Shown here piece by piece: positions 28,326 to 37,159 of a DNA stretch of 64,000 nucleotides; position 1 is the stretch's first letter, and each line of letters opens with the position of its first letter. Source of the stretch: an uncultured Caulobacterales bacterium (GTDB lineage Bacteria; Pseudomonadota; Alphaproteobacteria; Caulobacterales; Caulobacteraceae); assembly GCA_903900155.1 (NCBI GenBank), contig CAIUMD010000011.1, positions 31,277-95,276 on the forward strand, in the 5' to 3' direction. The notes beneath the pieces are model-generated. The model searched no databases. It worked only from the letters and a program-made list of their open reading frames with translations, and was not told where the DNA came from. A program made the position numbers and the translations under genes.

Positions 28326-29426
28326 TCAATCAAACACGATCACCGACCGCGCCAACTCCCCACGCTTGAGCTCGTCGAACGCCGAATTGACCTCTTCCAG
28401 CCTGATCCGGCGCGAGATCAGTTCGTCCAGCTTCAGCCGGCCCTGCATGTAGAAGTCCACCAGGCGCGGCATGTCGACCGGGAAGCGGTTGGAGCCCATG
28501 TAGCTGCCCTGGATGCGGCGTTCCCCGAGAAAGTCGACGCCGTGCAGCTCGATCTTGGTGCCGACCGGGATCATGCCGATGACATTGGCCGTGCCGCCCC
28601 GGCGCAGCATCTTGAACGAGGCTTCGGCCGTGGCCTTCAGGCCGATGGCCTCGAAGCTGTGGTGGACGCCGCCGCCGGTCAGCTCGACCACGGCTTTCGC
28701 GATATCGTCGACCGCCGAGCCGTCGATGACGTCGGTGGCCCCGAATTGCTTGGCCAACTCCAGCTTGGAGGCGACGCGGTCGATGGCGATGATCCGGCCC
28801 GCGCCGGCGATGGCCGCACCGTTGAGGGTGGCCAGGCCCACGCCGCCGCAGCCGATCACGGCCACGGTCTCGCCCGGCCGGACGTTGGAGGTGTGCATCA
28901 CCGCCCCGACCCCGGTCATCACCGAGCAGCCGATCAGGGCGGCGCGGTCGAACGGCATGTCCTTACGGATGGCGACGCAGGCGTGCTCGTGCACCAGCAT
29001 GTACTCGGCGAAGGACGACAGGTTCAGGAACTGGGCCATCGGGCCGGTCCCACCCCCCAGGTCTTCCTTGAACAGGCGCGGCTCGCCGCCCTTGGGACGC
29101 TTGGTCTCCGGGCTGATGCACAGGTTCATGTGCCCGGTCAGGCAGACCTCGCAGTGGCCGCAATAGGGGTTGAGGCAGGTGATGACATGGTCGCCGACCT
29201 TGACCGTGCGCACCTCGTCGCCGACCGCCTCGACGATCCCGGCGCTCTCGTGGCCCAGCACGGCGGGCAGGGGGTGGCTGTAGGAGCCCTCGATGAAGTG
29301 CAGGTCGGAGTGGCAGACGCCGGCCGCCTTGGTGCGGATCAGCACCTCGCGCGGGCCGGGCTTGCCGATGGCCACGGTTTCGATCTCGAGGGGCTTGCCC
29401 ACCTCGCGCAGAACTGCGGCCTTCAT
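28326..29426 (-). CDS. Zinc-dependent alcohol dehydrogenase (MDR family, class III-like)
   Basis: A 366-residue medium-chain dehydrogenase. Catalytic zinc ligands appear in GVCHSDLHF and LGHESAGIVE, the structural zinc cysteines in YCGHCEVCLTGHMNLC, and the NAD-binding fold in VAVIGCGGVGLATLNG. The sequence resembles the class III branch and related mycothiol or glutathione-linked enzymes, but the exact substrate cannot be read from sequence. It is the last gene of a minus-strand group that starts with a DJ-1 protein and a monooxygenase-like protein; the spacing of about 80 bp allows co-transcription. Confidence 0.9.
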   Translation of the reverse strand: MKAAVLREVGKPLEIETVAIGKPGPREVLIRTKAAGVCHSDLHFIEGSYSHPLPAVLGHESAGIVEAVGDEVRTVKVGDHVITCLNPYCGHCEVCLTGHMNLCISPETKRPKGGEPRLFKEDLGGGTGPMAQFLNLSSFAEYMLVHEHACVAIRKDMPFDRAALIGCSVMTGVGAVMHTSNVRPGETVAVIGCGGVGLATLNGAAIAGAGRIIAIDRVASKLELAKQFGATDVIDGSAVDDIAKAVVELTGGGVHHSFEAIGLKATAEASFKMLRRGGTANVIGMIPVGTKIELHGVDFLGERRIQGSYMGSNRFPVDMPRLVDFYMQGRLKLDELISRRIRLEEVNSAFDELKRGELARSVIVFD

Positions 29427-29507
29427 GCGCCTCTCCCTTTGATTTCCAGGGAGACTAGCGTTCGCCTTGGGGCGAGCGGAAGAGGAATTTCGAACAAATG
29501 TTCGACT

Positions 29508-29804
29508 TCAGGCGACCTCCACCGCATCCGCCACCAGGGCCGTCCGCTCGGCCAGGTCGTTGATGCGCGCGAAATAGTCCTGGAAGTGCGGCGTCTGGCG
29601 GTGGGCGGCCACGGCGGCGTTGTCGGCATAAAGCTCGTCCAGCACGAAGCGCGTCGCATCGGCTTGATCGCGCCAGATGTCCCAGCGCAGGTTGCCGGGC
29701 TCGGCGCGGCTGGGAGCGACCATGCCGGTCAGCAGGGCTTGCAGCGCCTGCGCCTGGCCCGGACGGGCGGTCAGGATGGCCACGATCTTCACGGTGTTCG
29801 ACAT
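29508..29804 (-). CDS. Antibiotic biosynthesis monooxygenase (ABM) family protein
   Basis: A 98-residue single-domain protein of the YgiN-type dimeric alpha-beta barrel fold, with IVAILTARPGQAQALQALL, SRAEPGNLRWDIW and FVLDELYADNAAVAAHRQT in the expected order. Such proteins oxidise quinols or similar small aromatics, often under redox stress. It lies 69 bp behind the DJ-1 gene on the same strand, so both may answer electrophile or quinone stress under the LysR regulator next door. Confidence 0.88.
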   Translation of the reverse strand: MSNTVKIVAILTARPGQAQALQALLTGMVAPSRAEPGNLRWDIWRDQADATRFVLDELYADNAAVAAHRQTPHFQDYFARINDLAERTALVADAVEVA

Positions 29805-29873
29805 CGCTCAAGTTCCTCGTAGGGGCCGGACGGCCGGCGGGATCGCTCCCGTCGGCCGCCGTGGGTTCAGGCG

Positions 29874-30674
29874 TCAGGCCGCGACCAGCGAACGGTCCAG
29901 CGCGGCGACCAGTTCGGCGGCCAGCGGATGGTCCGACTTCGGGTTCTGGCCGGTGATCAGTTCGCGGTCCACGATCACGTTCGGCGCGAAGTCGACCGGG
30001 TTGGTGATCAGCTTGCCGCCGGCCAGGGTCAGGGCGTCGACCATGTAGAAGTACAGCTTATCGTGCAGGGCGTTGTCCTCGACGATCTTCTCCTCGCTGT
30101 TGGAGAAGACGGTCATGTTGTAGCCGGCGTACGGCCAGCCCTGGGCCAGTTGCGCCGCCTTGGCGGTGTCGCCGTCCATCAGGGCCGCGCGGAAAGCCTT
30201 GGCGTCGTCGATGGCCGCGGCGACGGCGATCGGGCCGTGGCACAGCAGGGCGGTCGGCTTACCGGTTTGATGGAAATGGCGCAGGATCACGCCCAGATCG
30301 GCGTCCTGCATCAGGTCGACCACCGGCGCGTGGCCGCCAGGCACGAACACGCCGGCGTACGAGTCTAGGCCCTCGCCGATCACCGAGCGCAGGGTGCGCG
30401 GCTGGTTCATCGCCGGATCGGTGTCGAAATAGACCCTGGCGCGCTCATAGGCTGCCTGGTCGCCGCCGAAGTGGCCGGGGCCGTCGGAGGCCGGGTCGAT
30501 ATGCGGCTTCTCGCCGTTCGGCGTGGCCAGCACGACCTCGTAGCCGGCGGCGACCAGCGCCATGGCCGGCACGACGGTCTCGTTGAGATATTGGCCGGTG
30601 GGCGCCGAGCCGCCGTTCCGGACTTCCATCCGGGTGGCGTTGGAGCCGACGATCAGAACTTTACCCTTGGACAT
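29874..30674 (-). CDS. DJ-1/PfpI (Hsp31-like) family protein
   Basis: A 266-residue DJ-1 superfamily protein with the nucleophile elbow ALLCHGPIAVAAA and the acidic residue region of the larger Hsp31 branch. Members act as glutathione-independent glyoxalases or chaperones against carbonyl stress. The start is ATG 30674, with GGAGGT seven bases upstream; the frame runs on to 30719 without support. It is transcribed divergently from a LysR gene, which suggests that LysR controls it. Confidence 0.9.
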   Translation of the reverse strand: MSKGKVLIVGSNATRMEVRNGGSAPTGQYLNETVVPAMALVAAGYEVVLATPNGEKPHIDPASDGPGHFGGDQAAYERARVYFDTDPAMNQPRTLRSVIGEGLDSYAGVFVPGGHAPVVDLMQDADLGVILRHFHQTGKPTALLCHGPIAVAAAIDDAKAFRAALMDGDTAKAAQLAQGWPYAGYNMTVFSNSEEKIVEDNALHDKLYFYMVDALTLAGGKLITNPVDFAPNVIVDRELITGQNPKSDHPLAAELVAALDRSLVAA

Positions 30675-30762
30675 GATGACCTCCGTTGGTCGGGTTGGCG
30701 TCCTCTCTGGACAGGCCAAACATGCGCCGGATGCAGGTATTCCAGAACTTTATTGATGTGAT

Positions 30763-30778
30763 CTTGGATATCCACAAG
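30763..30778. promoter_or_regulatory. Candidate LysR-type binding site
   Basis: An imperfect palindrome, CTTGGATATCCACAAG, lies in the AT-rich gap between the divergent DJ-1 and LysR genes, 12 bp before the LysR start. LysR proteins commonly bind such dyads in shared promoters. Confidence 0.4.
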
Positions 30779-30789
30779 AATGATATCTG

Positions 30790-31692
30790 ATGCGATACGA
30801 CCTGAACCTGCTGCCGATCTTCGTGGCCTTGATGGAGGAGCGCAGCGTCACCCGCGCGGCCCAGCGCCTGGGCATCACCCAGCCGGCCCTGTCGAACGCC
30901 CTCGCGCGGCTGCGCACGACGATGCGCGATCCGCTGTTCATCCGCGAGCGCTATGGCGTGCGGCCCACCCAGATGGCCGAGGAACTGGCCCCGGTAATCG
31001 CCGCGGCCCTGGCCCGGCTGGACGACGCCATCCTGGGGCAGCAGGACTTCGATCCGGGCCAGGCCGTGCGCCTCTTCACCATCGCCCCCAACAGCTATGT
31101 CGAGTTCGTGCTGGCCCCGGCGATCGTGACGCGGCTGCGCGAGCGGGCGCCGGGGATCAAGCTGCGCCTGATGCCGTTCGGGACCGATCTGACCGAGACG
31201 GGGGTGATGTCGGGCGATACGGCGATGGTGCTGGGCCGCATCGTCGATCCGCCGGACAATCTGGTCGTACAGCACCTGATGGACGAGGGCCTCTCCTGCG
31301 TGGTGCGAGCCGACCATCCCGAGATCGGCGAGGCGATCTCGCGCGAGCAATACGAGCGGCTGAGGCACGTCAACGTGCTGCCGCCGGGTCGTCTGCGGGC
31401 GGGCCTGTTCCAGGCGTTGGATCAGAGGGGGCTACGACGCGAGGTCGCCGTGTCGGTCACCCACTTCCTGGCCGTGCCGGAGATGGTGGCGGCCACGGAC
31501 TACTGCGCGACCCTGCCCAACCTGATCTGCCGCCATCTGACGCGCGATCCTCGGCTCAAGGTGCTGTCGGCCCCCGTCGATCTGGGGACCTTCCCGGTGC
31601 AGATGGGCTGGCATGTGCGCTATCGGCAGGATCCCGCGCACCGCTGGCTGCGGGCGTTGATCGCCGAGGTGGCGGCGGAGGTCGCCGCTTAG
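30790..31692 (+). CDS. LysR family transcriptional regulator
   Basis: A 300-residue LysR protein with the N-terminal winged helix (LNLLPIFVALMEERSVTRAA then RLGITQPALSNALARLR) and a C-terminal effector domain. It is divergent from the DJ-1, ABM and dehydrogenase group, the usual arrangement for regulator and target. Its PFxxRERYGVRPTQMAE segment is typical of the NodD/LinR-like branch. The stop overlaps the cheW stop on the other strand by three bases. Confidence 0.92.
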   Translation: MRYDLNLLPIFVALMEERSVTRAAQRLGITQPALSNALARLRTTMRDPLFIRERYGVRPTQMAEELAPVIAAALARLDDAILGQQDFDPGQAVRLFTIAPNSYVEFVLAPAIVTRLRERAPGIKLRLMPFGTDLTETGVMSGDTAMVLGRIVDPPDNLVVQHLMDEGLSCVVRADHPEIGEAISREQYERLRHVNVLPPGRLRAGLFQALDQRGLRREVAVSVTHFLAVPEMVAATDYCATLPNLICRHLTRDPRLKVLSAPVDLGTFPVQMGWHVRYRQDPAHRWLRALIAEVAAEVAA

Positions 31693-32162
31693 GCCGCGAG
31701 GGCGACTTGGCGCTCGGGCAGGATGCGGCTGACGGCCAGCAGGACCGTCATGTCGCCTTCGCCCGAGGTGATCACGGCCGAGACCAGCGGCGAGTCCTCG
31801 CCGTCGCCCAGGGCCGGGGGCGGATTGATCTGGTCGGCCTCGACGGTGAAGCTGTCGCAGACCGCGTCGACCAGCAGGCCGGCGACGTCGTTCTGGTTCT
31901 CGACCACGATGATCACCTGGCGGGCGCCGTCCTGCGCCGCGCCCTTGCCTAGACGCCACGACAGGTCGATGACCGGCATGACCTGGCCACGCAGGTTGAT
32001 GACGCCGCGCACATAGGGCGGGGCCTCGGGCAGCGGGGTCGGCGGGGTGACGCCGCGGATCTCGCGGACAGCGCTCACGGGAACGCAATAGGTCTGGGCG
32101 CCGACCTCGAACGACAGGACCTGCAGGGCCTGGCCTTGGGCGTAAGACACGGTGTCGGTCAT
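31689..32162 (-). CDS. cheW: Chemotaxis coupling protein CheW
   Basis: CheW links chemoreceptors to the CheA kinase. This 157-residue protein has the family pattern: VLSFEVGAQTYCVPVSAVRE, then VRGVINLRGQVMPVIDLSWR and VAGLLVDAVCDSF. It is a stand-alone copy with no receptor or CheA gene beside it, so it may serve a general chemotaxis array encoded elsewhere or a separate pathway. It converges on the LysR gene. Confidence 0.93.
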   Translation of the reverse strand: MTDTVSYAQGQALQVLSFEVGAQTYCVPVSAVREIRGVTPPTPLPEAPPYVRGVINLRGQVMPVIDLSWRLGKGAAQDGARQVIIVVENQNDVAGLLVDAVCDSFTVEADQINPPPALGDGEDSPLVSAVITSGEGDMTVLLAVSRILPERQVALAA

Positions 32163-32356
32163 GTGCGGCGGTCTCCGTGGAGGTCGCGAGAGGCTGTTTC
32201 GAGGCCACCTTCCCGGAAAAAGATGAACAAACCGGTTCCGCGGGCCGTTGATGGATTTCGTTCAGGCGCCGTTCAGGCGCGAAGTCCGATCGTCTTCCGG
32301 ACGCTTGAGACGACGCGCCGCGCCGCCGGGAAGCGAAGGACCCAAAGGAGGCTGTC

Positions 32357-32812
32357 ATGGCCAACAAGATCATCACCACGGTGGGCCGGGTCGCCGCCGG
32401 CGTCGCCGCGCTCTCGCTGGTCGCCGCCGCCGCGACCACGGCCTCGGCCGAACAGCGCTACGGCTATCGCGACCATCGCGGTGGGAACACAGCCGCGACG
32501 GCCGTCGCCGCCGGCATCGTCGGCCTGGCGGTCGGCGCGGCGATCTCAGACGGCAATCGCCGCGATCGCGGCTATTATAACAACGGCTATTACAACAACG
32601 GCTATTACAACAACGGATACGGCAATAACGGCTACGGAAACGGCTATTACAACAACGGCTACTATGCTCCACCCCCGCCGCCGGCCTACGGCTACGGCTA
32701 CGGCTACGCTCCGCGTCCGTATAACGGCGGCCATCGCGGTCGCGACTGCTGGACGACCCGTGAGTACGATCGCTGGAACGGCGGGTACTACGAACGGCGC
32801 GTCTGCCGCTAA
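32357..32812 (+). CDS. Secreted Tyr/Asn/Gly-rich repeat protein
   Basis: A 151-residue protein with a signal peptide (VAAGVAALSLVAAAATTASA). A small glycine-zipper-like segment (AAGIVGLAVGAAIS) follows, and then a run of YYNNG and related repeats (about residues 72-103) and a proline/tyrosine stretch. Two cysteines lie near the C-terminus (RDCWTTRE and RRVC). A strong AAAGGAGG site precedes the ATG. The role is unknown; an envelope or surface location is likely. The repeats at DNA level are nearly identical, so the length may vary between strains. Confidence 0.8.
   Translation: MANKIITTVGRVAAGVAALSLVAAAATTASAEQRYGYRDHRGGNTAATAVAAGIVGLAVGAAISDGNRRDRGYYNNGYYNNGYYNNGYGNNGYGNGYYNNGYYAPPPPPAYGYGYGYAPRPYNGGHRGRDCWTTREYDRWNGGYYERRVCR
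32571..32665 (+). repeat. Coding minisatellite of YYNNG units
   Basis: A 15-bp unit (GGCTATTACAACAAC with small changes) repeats three times in a row, then in shorter variants. It encodes the YYNNG repeats of the secreted protein. Confidence 0.8.
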
Positions 32813-32887
32813 GCCGTCACCGGATCGGATCGCCGTTGTGAGCCGGCGATCCGATAGGCGCTGTCCGCCCCCCGACATCGCCACCCC

Positions 32888-32922
32888 GCCCCGAGGCCGC
32901 CCCGCCTCGGGGCTTTTCTTTT
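32888..32922 (+). terminator. Rho-independent terminator after the repeat protein
   Basis: GCCCCGAGGC and GCCTCGGGGC form a 10-bp stem around a 6-base loop, followed by TTTTCTTTTTT. Confidence 0.9.
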
Positions 32923-32998
32923 TTGAGTTCGGAGACTCGACTCCCTCGGGAAAAAAGAACAAAAAGGGAACATTGTCGCGCGCCGTCAGGAGCCCTTC

Positions 32999-33226
32999 AT
33001 GGCCTTTTCTGATCAGACTTCCGTGTTCGAGAGCCCGTTCGGCGCGGGCCTGCGCCTGACCGATGACCGGCTGGACATCGCCGAGGCGGTGCTGGCCGGG
33101 GCCTGGCGCACCCTACGCGCGGCGGGGTTCGGCGAGGCCGAGGTGCAGGCGCTGTTCGACCAGATCGCCGACCGGCCGGAGGACCTGGCGCGCCGCCTGC
33201 GCAAGATGGCCAACGCGGGGGCGTGA
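32999..33226 (+). CDS. Small conserved-looking protein of unknown function
   Basis: A 75-residue soluble protein. ATG 32999 follows CAGGAG at a good distance. The chain is largely helical, with IAEAVLAGAWRTLRAAGFGE and DLARRLRKMANAGA. No family is recognised. It lies behind its neighbour's terminator and before a repeat element, so it has its own promoter. Confidence 0.7.
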   Translation: MAFSDQTSVFESPFGAGLRLTDDRLDIAEAVLAGAWRTLRAAGFGEAEVQALFDQIADRPEDLARRLRKMANAGA

Positions 33227-33256
33227 GGTCGTCCCGGTCCGGCACAGGGGCCGAAA

Positions 33257-33341
33257 CCTCGTCCTTCGACAGGCTCAGGATGAGGTCTCTAGTGATACGG
33301 CGTGAAAGTAGTCCTCATCCTGAGCTTGTCGAAGGACGAGG
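33257..33341. repeat. CCTCGTCCTTCGAC hairpin repeat, copy 2
   Basis: Arms of about 25 bp with one mismatch (AGGCTC against AAGCTC) surround a variable centre. It separates two small genes. Confidence 0.85.
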
Positions 33342-33351
33342 ACGGACCCCG

Positions 33352-33657
33352 CTAGTTCAGCCGCTCCATCAGCGCCCGCAGGATCTCGGCGCGCTGAGCG
33401 GTATCCACCCCGATGCGGCCCGCCAGTTCGCGGATGCCGGCCGGATAGGCGTCGCCGCCGTCGGCGATCGAGCGGGCCTGGTCGGCCAGCTTGCGAAGGT
33501 CGCGATCCAGGCGCTCGACCTCTTCGCGGGCCAGCATGCGGGCCTCGTCCTGAAGGCGTTTGACGCGTTGAGCGGTGGACTCGGGGCCACGCCCCAGATC
33601 GTAGACTTCCGCCACGCCCGGAACGGGCGACACGATCTTCAACGGCTTGCCGGCCAT
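33352..33657 (-). CDS. Small coiled-coil protein of unknown function
   Basis: A 101-residue protein, soluble and mostly helical, with a charged heptad-like part (AREEVERLDRDLRKLADQAR). The end is a helical block (RAEILRALMERLN). GC-rich third positions and a clean start at 33657 support that it is real. No family is recognised. It stands alone before the bactofilin gene. Confidence 0.7.
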   Translation of the reverse strand: MAGKPLKIVSPVPGVAEVYDLGRGPESTAQRVKRLQDEARMLAREEVERLDRDLRKLADQARSIADGGDAYPAGIRELAGRIGVDTAQRAEILRALMERLN

Positions 33658-33857
33658 GGGTCTGGGCTCCTTGATGCGGGCCGATTTCGGTCGACCCTCA
33701 CCATAACAAAGCCCGGCTTAGCGTGAGCGTTCCGCCGGTTTTCCCGAACGCTCGGCAGCGTGGCCGCCGCGCCACAGCAGAGCGTGATAGCCGAAAGTGG
33801 CTGCCGGTTTCGGCGGCCATCACGCTCCAAGAACTAGGCGCGGCGCCGTAAAACGCG

Positions 33858-34433
33858 TCAGTGCGACGTGTGGCTGTAGGGCGTCTGCGAGGCCGACGGC
33901 GTCGCCGGCGCGACTTGCGGGGCCGGCTGCGGCTGCGGCTGCGGCGGCCGCGGCGCGTGAGCCTGCGGCGCGTGTTGCGGCTGGGCCTGCGGTTGCGGCG
34001 GGGCCGGGCGGCGGAACTTCAGGCTGCGGCCCTGGAACTCGGCGCCGGTTTCCATGGCCAGCTGCTCATGGGTGATGTCGCCGTCGACGCGAGCCGTGCC
34101 GTACAGGCGCACGGCCTGGGCGGTGACCGCGCCGATGACCAGGCCGTGGACCTCGATGGCCTGGGCTACGATCGAGCCTTCGATGCGCGCGTTCGGACCG
34201 ACCACCAGCTTGCCCACCTTCACGTCGCCCAGCACCACGCAGTCGACATGCACCTCGACGTCGCCGACGATGTCGCCGCGCACGGTCAGGCCTTGCGAGA
34301 ACAGCGAGGCGGGCTTGGGACGCGCGGGGGCGGCCTGCTGCGGCTGGACCTGCGGGGCGGCGGCGGCCGGGCGCGGTTGTTCCAGCGGAGTCAGGGCCAG
34401 CGACGCGGGGGCTTCTTTCTTCTTGGCGAACAT
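33858..34433 (-). CDS. bacB: Bactofilin, BacB-like
   Basis: Bactofilins are self-polymerising cytoskeletal proteins; in Caulobacter they mark the stalked pole and help build the stalk. The 191-residue protein has the short DUF583 beta-helix core (SQGLTVRGDIVGDVEVHVDC, VVLGDVKVGKLVVGPNARIE and so on to ETGAEFQGRSL). It is flanked by an N-terminal Ala/Pro/Gln tail and a long C-terminal Pro/Gln tail. Caulobacter has BacA and BacB; the distance to ctrA in the known genome order favours BacB, but this is from memory. The gene stands alone. Confidence 0.82.
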   Translation of the reverse strand: MFAKKKEAPASLALTPLEQPRPAAAAPQVQPQQAAPARPKPASLFSQGLTVRGDIVGDVEVHVDCVVLGDVKVGKLVVGPNARIEGSIVAQAIEVHGLVIGAVTAQAVRLYGTARVDGDITHEQLAMETGAEFQGRSLKFRRPAPPQPQAQPQHAPQAHAPRPPQPQPQPAPQVAPATPSASQTPYSHTSH

Positions 34434-34507
34434 CGGCGGCGACCTTGTCTCAAAATGGGCTTTGGGAAGCTTCGTCCGGCAAGATCAGGGCCAATTTCCG
34501 AACCGTG

Positions 34508-34753
34508 CTACTTGGTGTCCCGAACATGGGTGGTCGGGCGGTCGTCGCCGTCCGACACCTCGCCGTGCCACACGGCGTTCTTGTCCTCATAGATGATGCC
34601 GACGTCCTCGCCGGGCAACTGCTGCTCGGCCGCGGCGCGCTTGGCGGCGGCCAGGGCGGCCTCATGCGACGGGAAGGTCTCGGAGAAGGTGTCGCCGACC
34701 TTGTAGGCCCAGCCGCCGTCGTGCTCGACGATGTTGTAGGTAATGTCGGTCAT
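34508..34753 (-). CDS. DUF2188 domain protein
   Basis: An 81-residue protein of the small DUF2188 type: EHDGGWAYKVGDTFSETFPS, then HEAALAAAKRAAAEQ and a hydrophilic C-terminus. In other bacteria these small proteins are of unknown function. It is on the same strand as cobS and lies 87 bp downstream of it. Confidence 0.8.
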   Translation of the reverse strand: MTDITYNIVEHDGGWAYKVGDTFSETFPSHEAALAAAKRAAAEQQLPGEDVGIIYEDKNAVWHGEVSDGDDRPTTHVRDTK

Positions 34754-34840
34754 GGGGCGTCTCCGAAAAGGGTCAGGATCGAACGGACCGCCAGTAGAGG
34801 CGGTTCCGATGACGCTGTCTTGTCGGAAACGCTCCGCGCC

Positions 34841-35851
34841 TTAAGCCACCTTCACCCGCACCGCGCTCTCCGGCAGGTCCGCGCCGAACGCGCGCTGGAA
34901 GAACTCGGCCACCGTGGGGCGCTCAAGTTCGTCGCACTTGTTCAGGAAGGTCAGGCGGAAGGCCAGGGCGACGTCGTGATCGAAGATCTCGGCGTTCTGG
35001 GCCCAGGTGATGACCGTGCGCGGGCTCATGACGGTCGAGATGTCGCCGTTCATGAAGGCGTTGCGGGTCATGTCGGCGACGCGGACCATGGCGGCCAGGG
35101 TGCGCTTGCCCTCGGCGGTGTCGTACGACGGGTTCTTGGCCAGCACGATGGCGGCTTCGACGTCGTGCTCCAGGTAATTCAGCGTCGTGACGATCGACCA
35201 GCGGTCCATCTGGCCCTGGTTGATCTGCTGGGTGCCGTGATAGAGGCCGGTGGTGTCGCCCAGACCGATGGTGTTGGTCGTCGAGAACAGCCGGAAATAC
35301 GGGTTGGCGCGAATGACGCGGTTCTGGTCCAGCAGGGTCAGCTTGCCGCCGGCTTCCAGCACGCGCTGGATGACGAACATCACGTCCGGACGGCCGGCGT
35401 CGTATTCGTCGAACACCAGGGCGATCGGGCGCTGCAAGGCCCACGGAAGAATACCCTCGCGAAACTCGGTGACCTGCTTGCCTTCCTTCAGGACGATGGC
35501 GTCCTTGCCGACCAGGTCGATGCGGCTGACGTGGCTGTCGAGGTTCACGCGGGCCAGCGGCCAGTTCAGGCGCGCGGCGATCTGCTCGATGTGGGTCGAC
35601 TTGCCGGTGCCGTGATAGCCCTGGACCATCACGCGGCGGTCCTTGGCGAAGCCGGCGCAGATGGCTTTCGTCGTCTGCGGATCGAACTTGTAGGCCGTGT
35701 CGATCTCGGGAACGTGCGCGTCGCGATGCGAGAAGGCCGGGACCTTCATGTCGCTGTCGACGCCGAACGCGTCGCGGAGCGTCACCCACTTGTCGGGGAC
35801 CAGGGTGATCAGGGGATCATTGGCGGAGCTGGTATCGGCGAACTCGGGCAT
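34841..35851 (-). CDS. cobS: Cobaltochelatase AAA+ subunit CobS
   Basis: CobS, with CobT, forms the AAA+ motor that works with CobN to insert cobalt into hydrogenobyrinate a,c-diamide in aerobic B12 synthesis. The 336 residues show Walker A ([13 protein letters not shown]), Walker B ([13 protein letters not shown]), sensor 1 ([11 protein letters not shown]) and the family ending. cobT, which usually follows, is not in this window; DUF2188 and the bactofilin gene come next instead. The J-domain and bolA genes upstream are usual alphaproteobacterial neighbours, though the RcnB-like, PAP2 and membrane-protein genes now lie in between. Confidence 0.93.
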   Translation of the reverse strand: MPEFADTSSANDPLITLVPDKWVTLRDAFGVDSDMKVPAFSHRDAHVPEIDTAYKFDPQTTKAICAGFAKDRRVMVQGYHGTGKSTHIEQIAARLNWPLARVNLDSHVSRIDLVGKDAIVLKEGKQVTEFREGILPWALQRPIALVFDEYDAGRPDVMFVIQRVLEAGGKLTLLDQNRVIRANPYFRLFSTTNTIGLGDTTGLYHGTQQINQGQMDRWSIVTTLNYLEHDVEAAIVLAKNPSYDTAEGKRTLAAMVRVADMTRNAFMNGDISTVMSPRTVITWAQNAEIFDHDVALAFRLTFLNKCDELERPTVAEFFQRAFGADLPESAVRVKVA

Positions 35852-35927
35852 GACCTCGAATTAGCGCCTTGACGCAGGGTAGGGGAAGGGGGCGCCGCGA
35901 TGCGACGCCCCCAAGAGACCCATTTTT

Positions 35928-36296
35928 TTAGCGGTTGGCGATGATCACCGAGGCGATCAGGCCCGTGGCGACCGCGGCCAGGACGTACTGGTCGTTCACG
36001 CGCTGCCAGCGATAGCCGCGCGGCGGTTGGCGCAGGCCGTAGCGACGATAGTCGCTGACATAGTAGCTGTTGCCGCGATAGCGGGCGTCCAGGCGTTGGC
36101 CCCTGGCCCAGCGGCGGTATTCGCGACGGTCCTGGCGGTCTTCGACGCGGGCCTGGTCGCGGCGGCCTTGCTCATAGGCGCGGTCGCGCTGGTCGTAGCG
36201 GCCGTTGCTGTTGTAGTCGCGGTACTGGGCCGAGGCGGCGCCAGCCGTACCAGCCAGCATCAGAACGGCGAGAGAAGCAGTGATCAGGCGTTTCAT
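35928..36296 (-). CDS. RcnB-like small periplasmic protein
   Basis: A 122-residue protein with a clear signal peptide (ASLAVLMLAGTAGAASA). A highly basic and tyrosine-rich body follows, then the RcnB-type segment GLRQPPRGYRWQRVNDQYVL and a hydrophobic tail (VATGLIASVIIANR). RcnB proteins modulate nickel and cobalt balance in the periplasm of enterics, but in many bacteria the family is uncharacterised. Lying beside cobS is suggestive, yet may be chance. Confidence 0.82.
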   Translation of the reverse strand: MKRLITASLAVLMLAGTAGAASAQYRDYNSNGRYDQRDRAYEQGRRDQARVEDRQDRREYRRWARGQRLDARYRGNSYYVSDYRRYGLRQPPRGYRWQRVNDQYVLAAVATGLIASVIIANR

Positions 36297-36430
36297 GTCG
36301 GGTCTCCTTGTGAGAAGTCGAACCTACGAGGTCCAACATGGTCGGAACCTGAACGGCCTCGGTCAGCTTAAGTTCATGTTTCAAAAGAGAAATATTGTAG
36401 CGTGAAGTCTGCATCTCTGGAGCTATCCGC

Positions 36431-37159
36431 TTGATCCGTATCGCCTTTAGGGGGCTGTTGGACACCGCGCGACGCGAGCTGGGCGCGACCGCGGCTTTGC
36501 TGGTCGTCGCCTTCGGGGCCTGGGGCTTCCTGTCGATCGCCGAAGAAGTGGCGGAGGGCGAGACCCGGGCGCTGGACATGGCGGTGTTGCGGGCGTTGCG
36601 AGTCGACGGCCTGCCGGACCAGCTGATCGGGCCCAAGTGGCTGCATCTGGCGGCGATCGACATCACGGCCATGGGCTCGGTGGCGGTGCTGACCCTGGTG
36701 ATCGCGCTGGCCTTCGCGCTGCTGGCGTCCCTGCGACGCTGGACCGAGGCCTTGCTGCTCTTGGCGGGAGCGGGTGGCGGCCTGGTGATCAGCCAGACCC
36801 TGAAGCTGGTATTCGGGCGTGAGCGGCCCGACCTGGCCTATCGCGCGGTCGAGGCGGTCAATGCCAGCTTCCCGTCGGGCCACGCCATGCTGTCGGCCGT
36901 CGTGTTCCTGACCCTGGGCGTCTTGGCCGCGCGCTTCGCCGACAGACGACGGGTCAAGGTCCTGGCGGTGGGGGCGGGGGTATTCGTCAGCCTGCTGGTG
37001 GGCGCGAGCCGCGTCTATCTGGGCGTCCACTGGGCCAGCGACGTGCTGGCCGGCTGGTGCGTCGGCGCGGCCTGGGCCATGGCGTGCTGGTTCGCAGCCT
37101 TCTTGGCGCAGAGAAAGCTGGAGGGGGCGCGCCCGAGCGGTCCTACGCCTTCGGCTTAG
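36431..37159 (+). CDS. PAP2-type membrane phosphatase
   Basis: A membrane phosphatase of the PAP2 superfamily, about 242 residues. All three catalytic blocks are present: KLVFGRERPD, PSGH (in NASFPSGHAML) and ASRVYLGVHWASD. Substrates include undecaprenyl pyrophosphate or phosphatidic acid; which one is not evident. The start is TTG 36431, with GGAG eight bases upstream, and the protein begins with an amphipathic region before five or six membrane segments. Its end overlaps the convergent membrane-protein gene by 17 bp. Confidence 0.9.
   Translation: MIRIAFRGLLDTARRELGATAALLVVAFGAWGFLSIAEEVAEGETRALDMAVLRALRVDGLPDQLIGPKWLHLAAIDITAMGSVAVLTLVIALAFALLASLRRWTEALLLLAGAGGGLVISQTLKLVFGRERPDLAYRAVEAVNASFPSGHAMLSAVVFLTLGVLAARFADRRRVKVLAVGAGVFVSLLVGASRVYLGVHWASDVLAGWCVGAAWAMACWFAAFLAQRKLEGARPSGPTPSA

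Noticed and set aside
32571..32665. Regular short repeats that could suggest a CRISPR array
   Set aside because: The units are 15 bp, contiguous and in frame inside a coding gene, without spacers.
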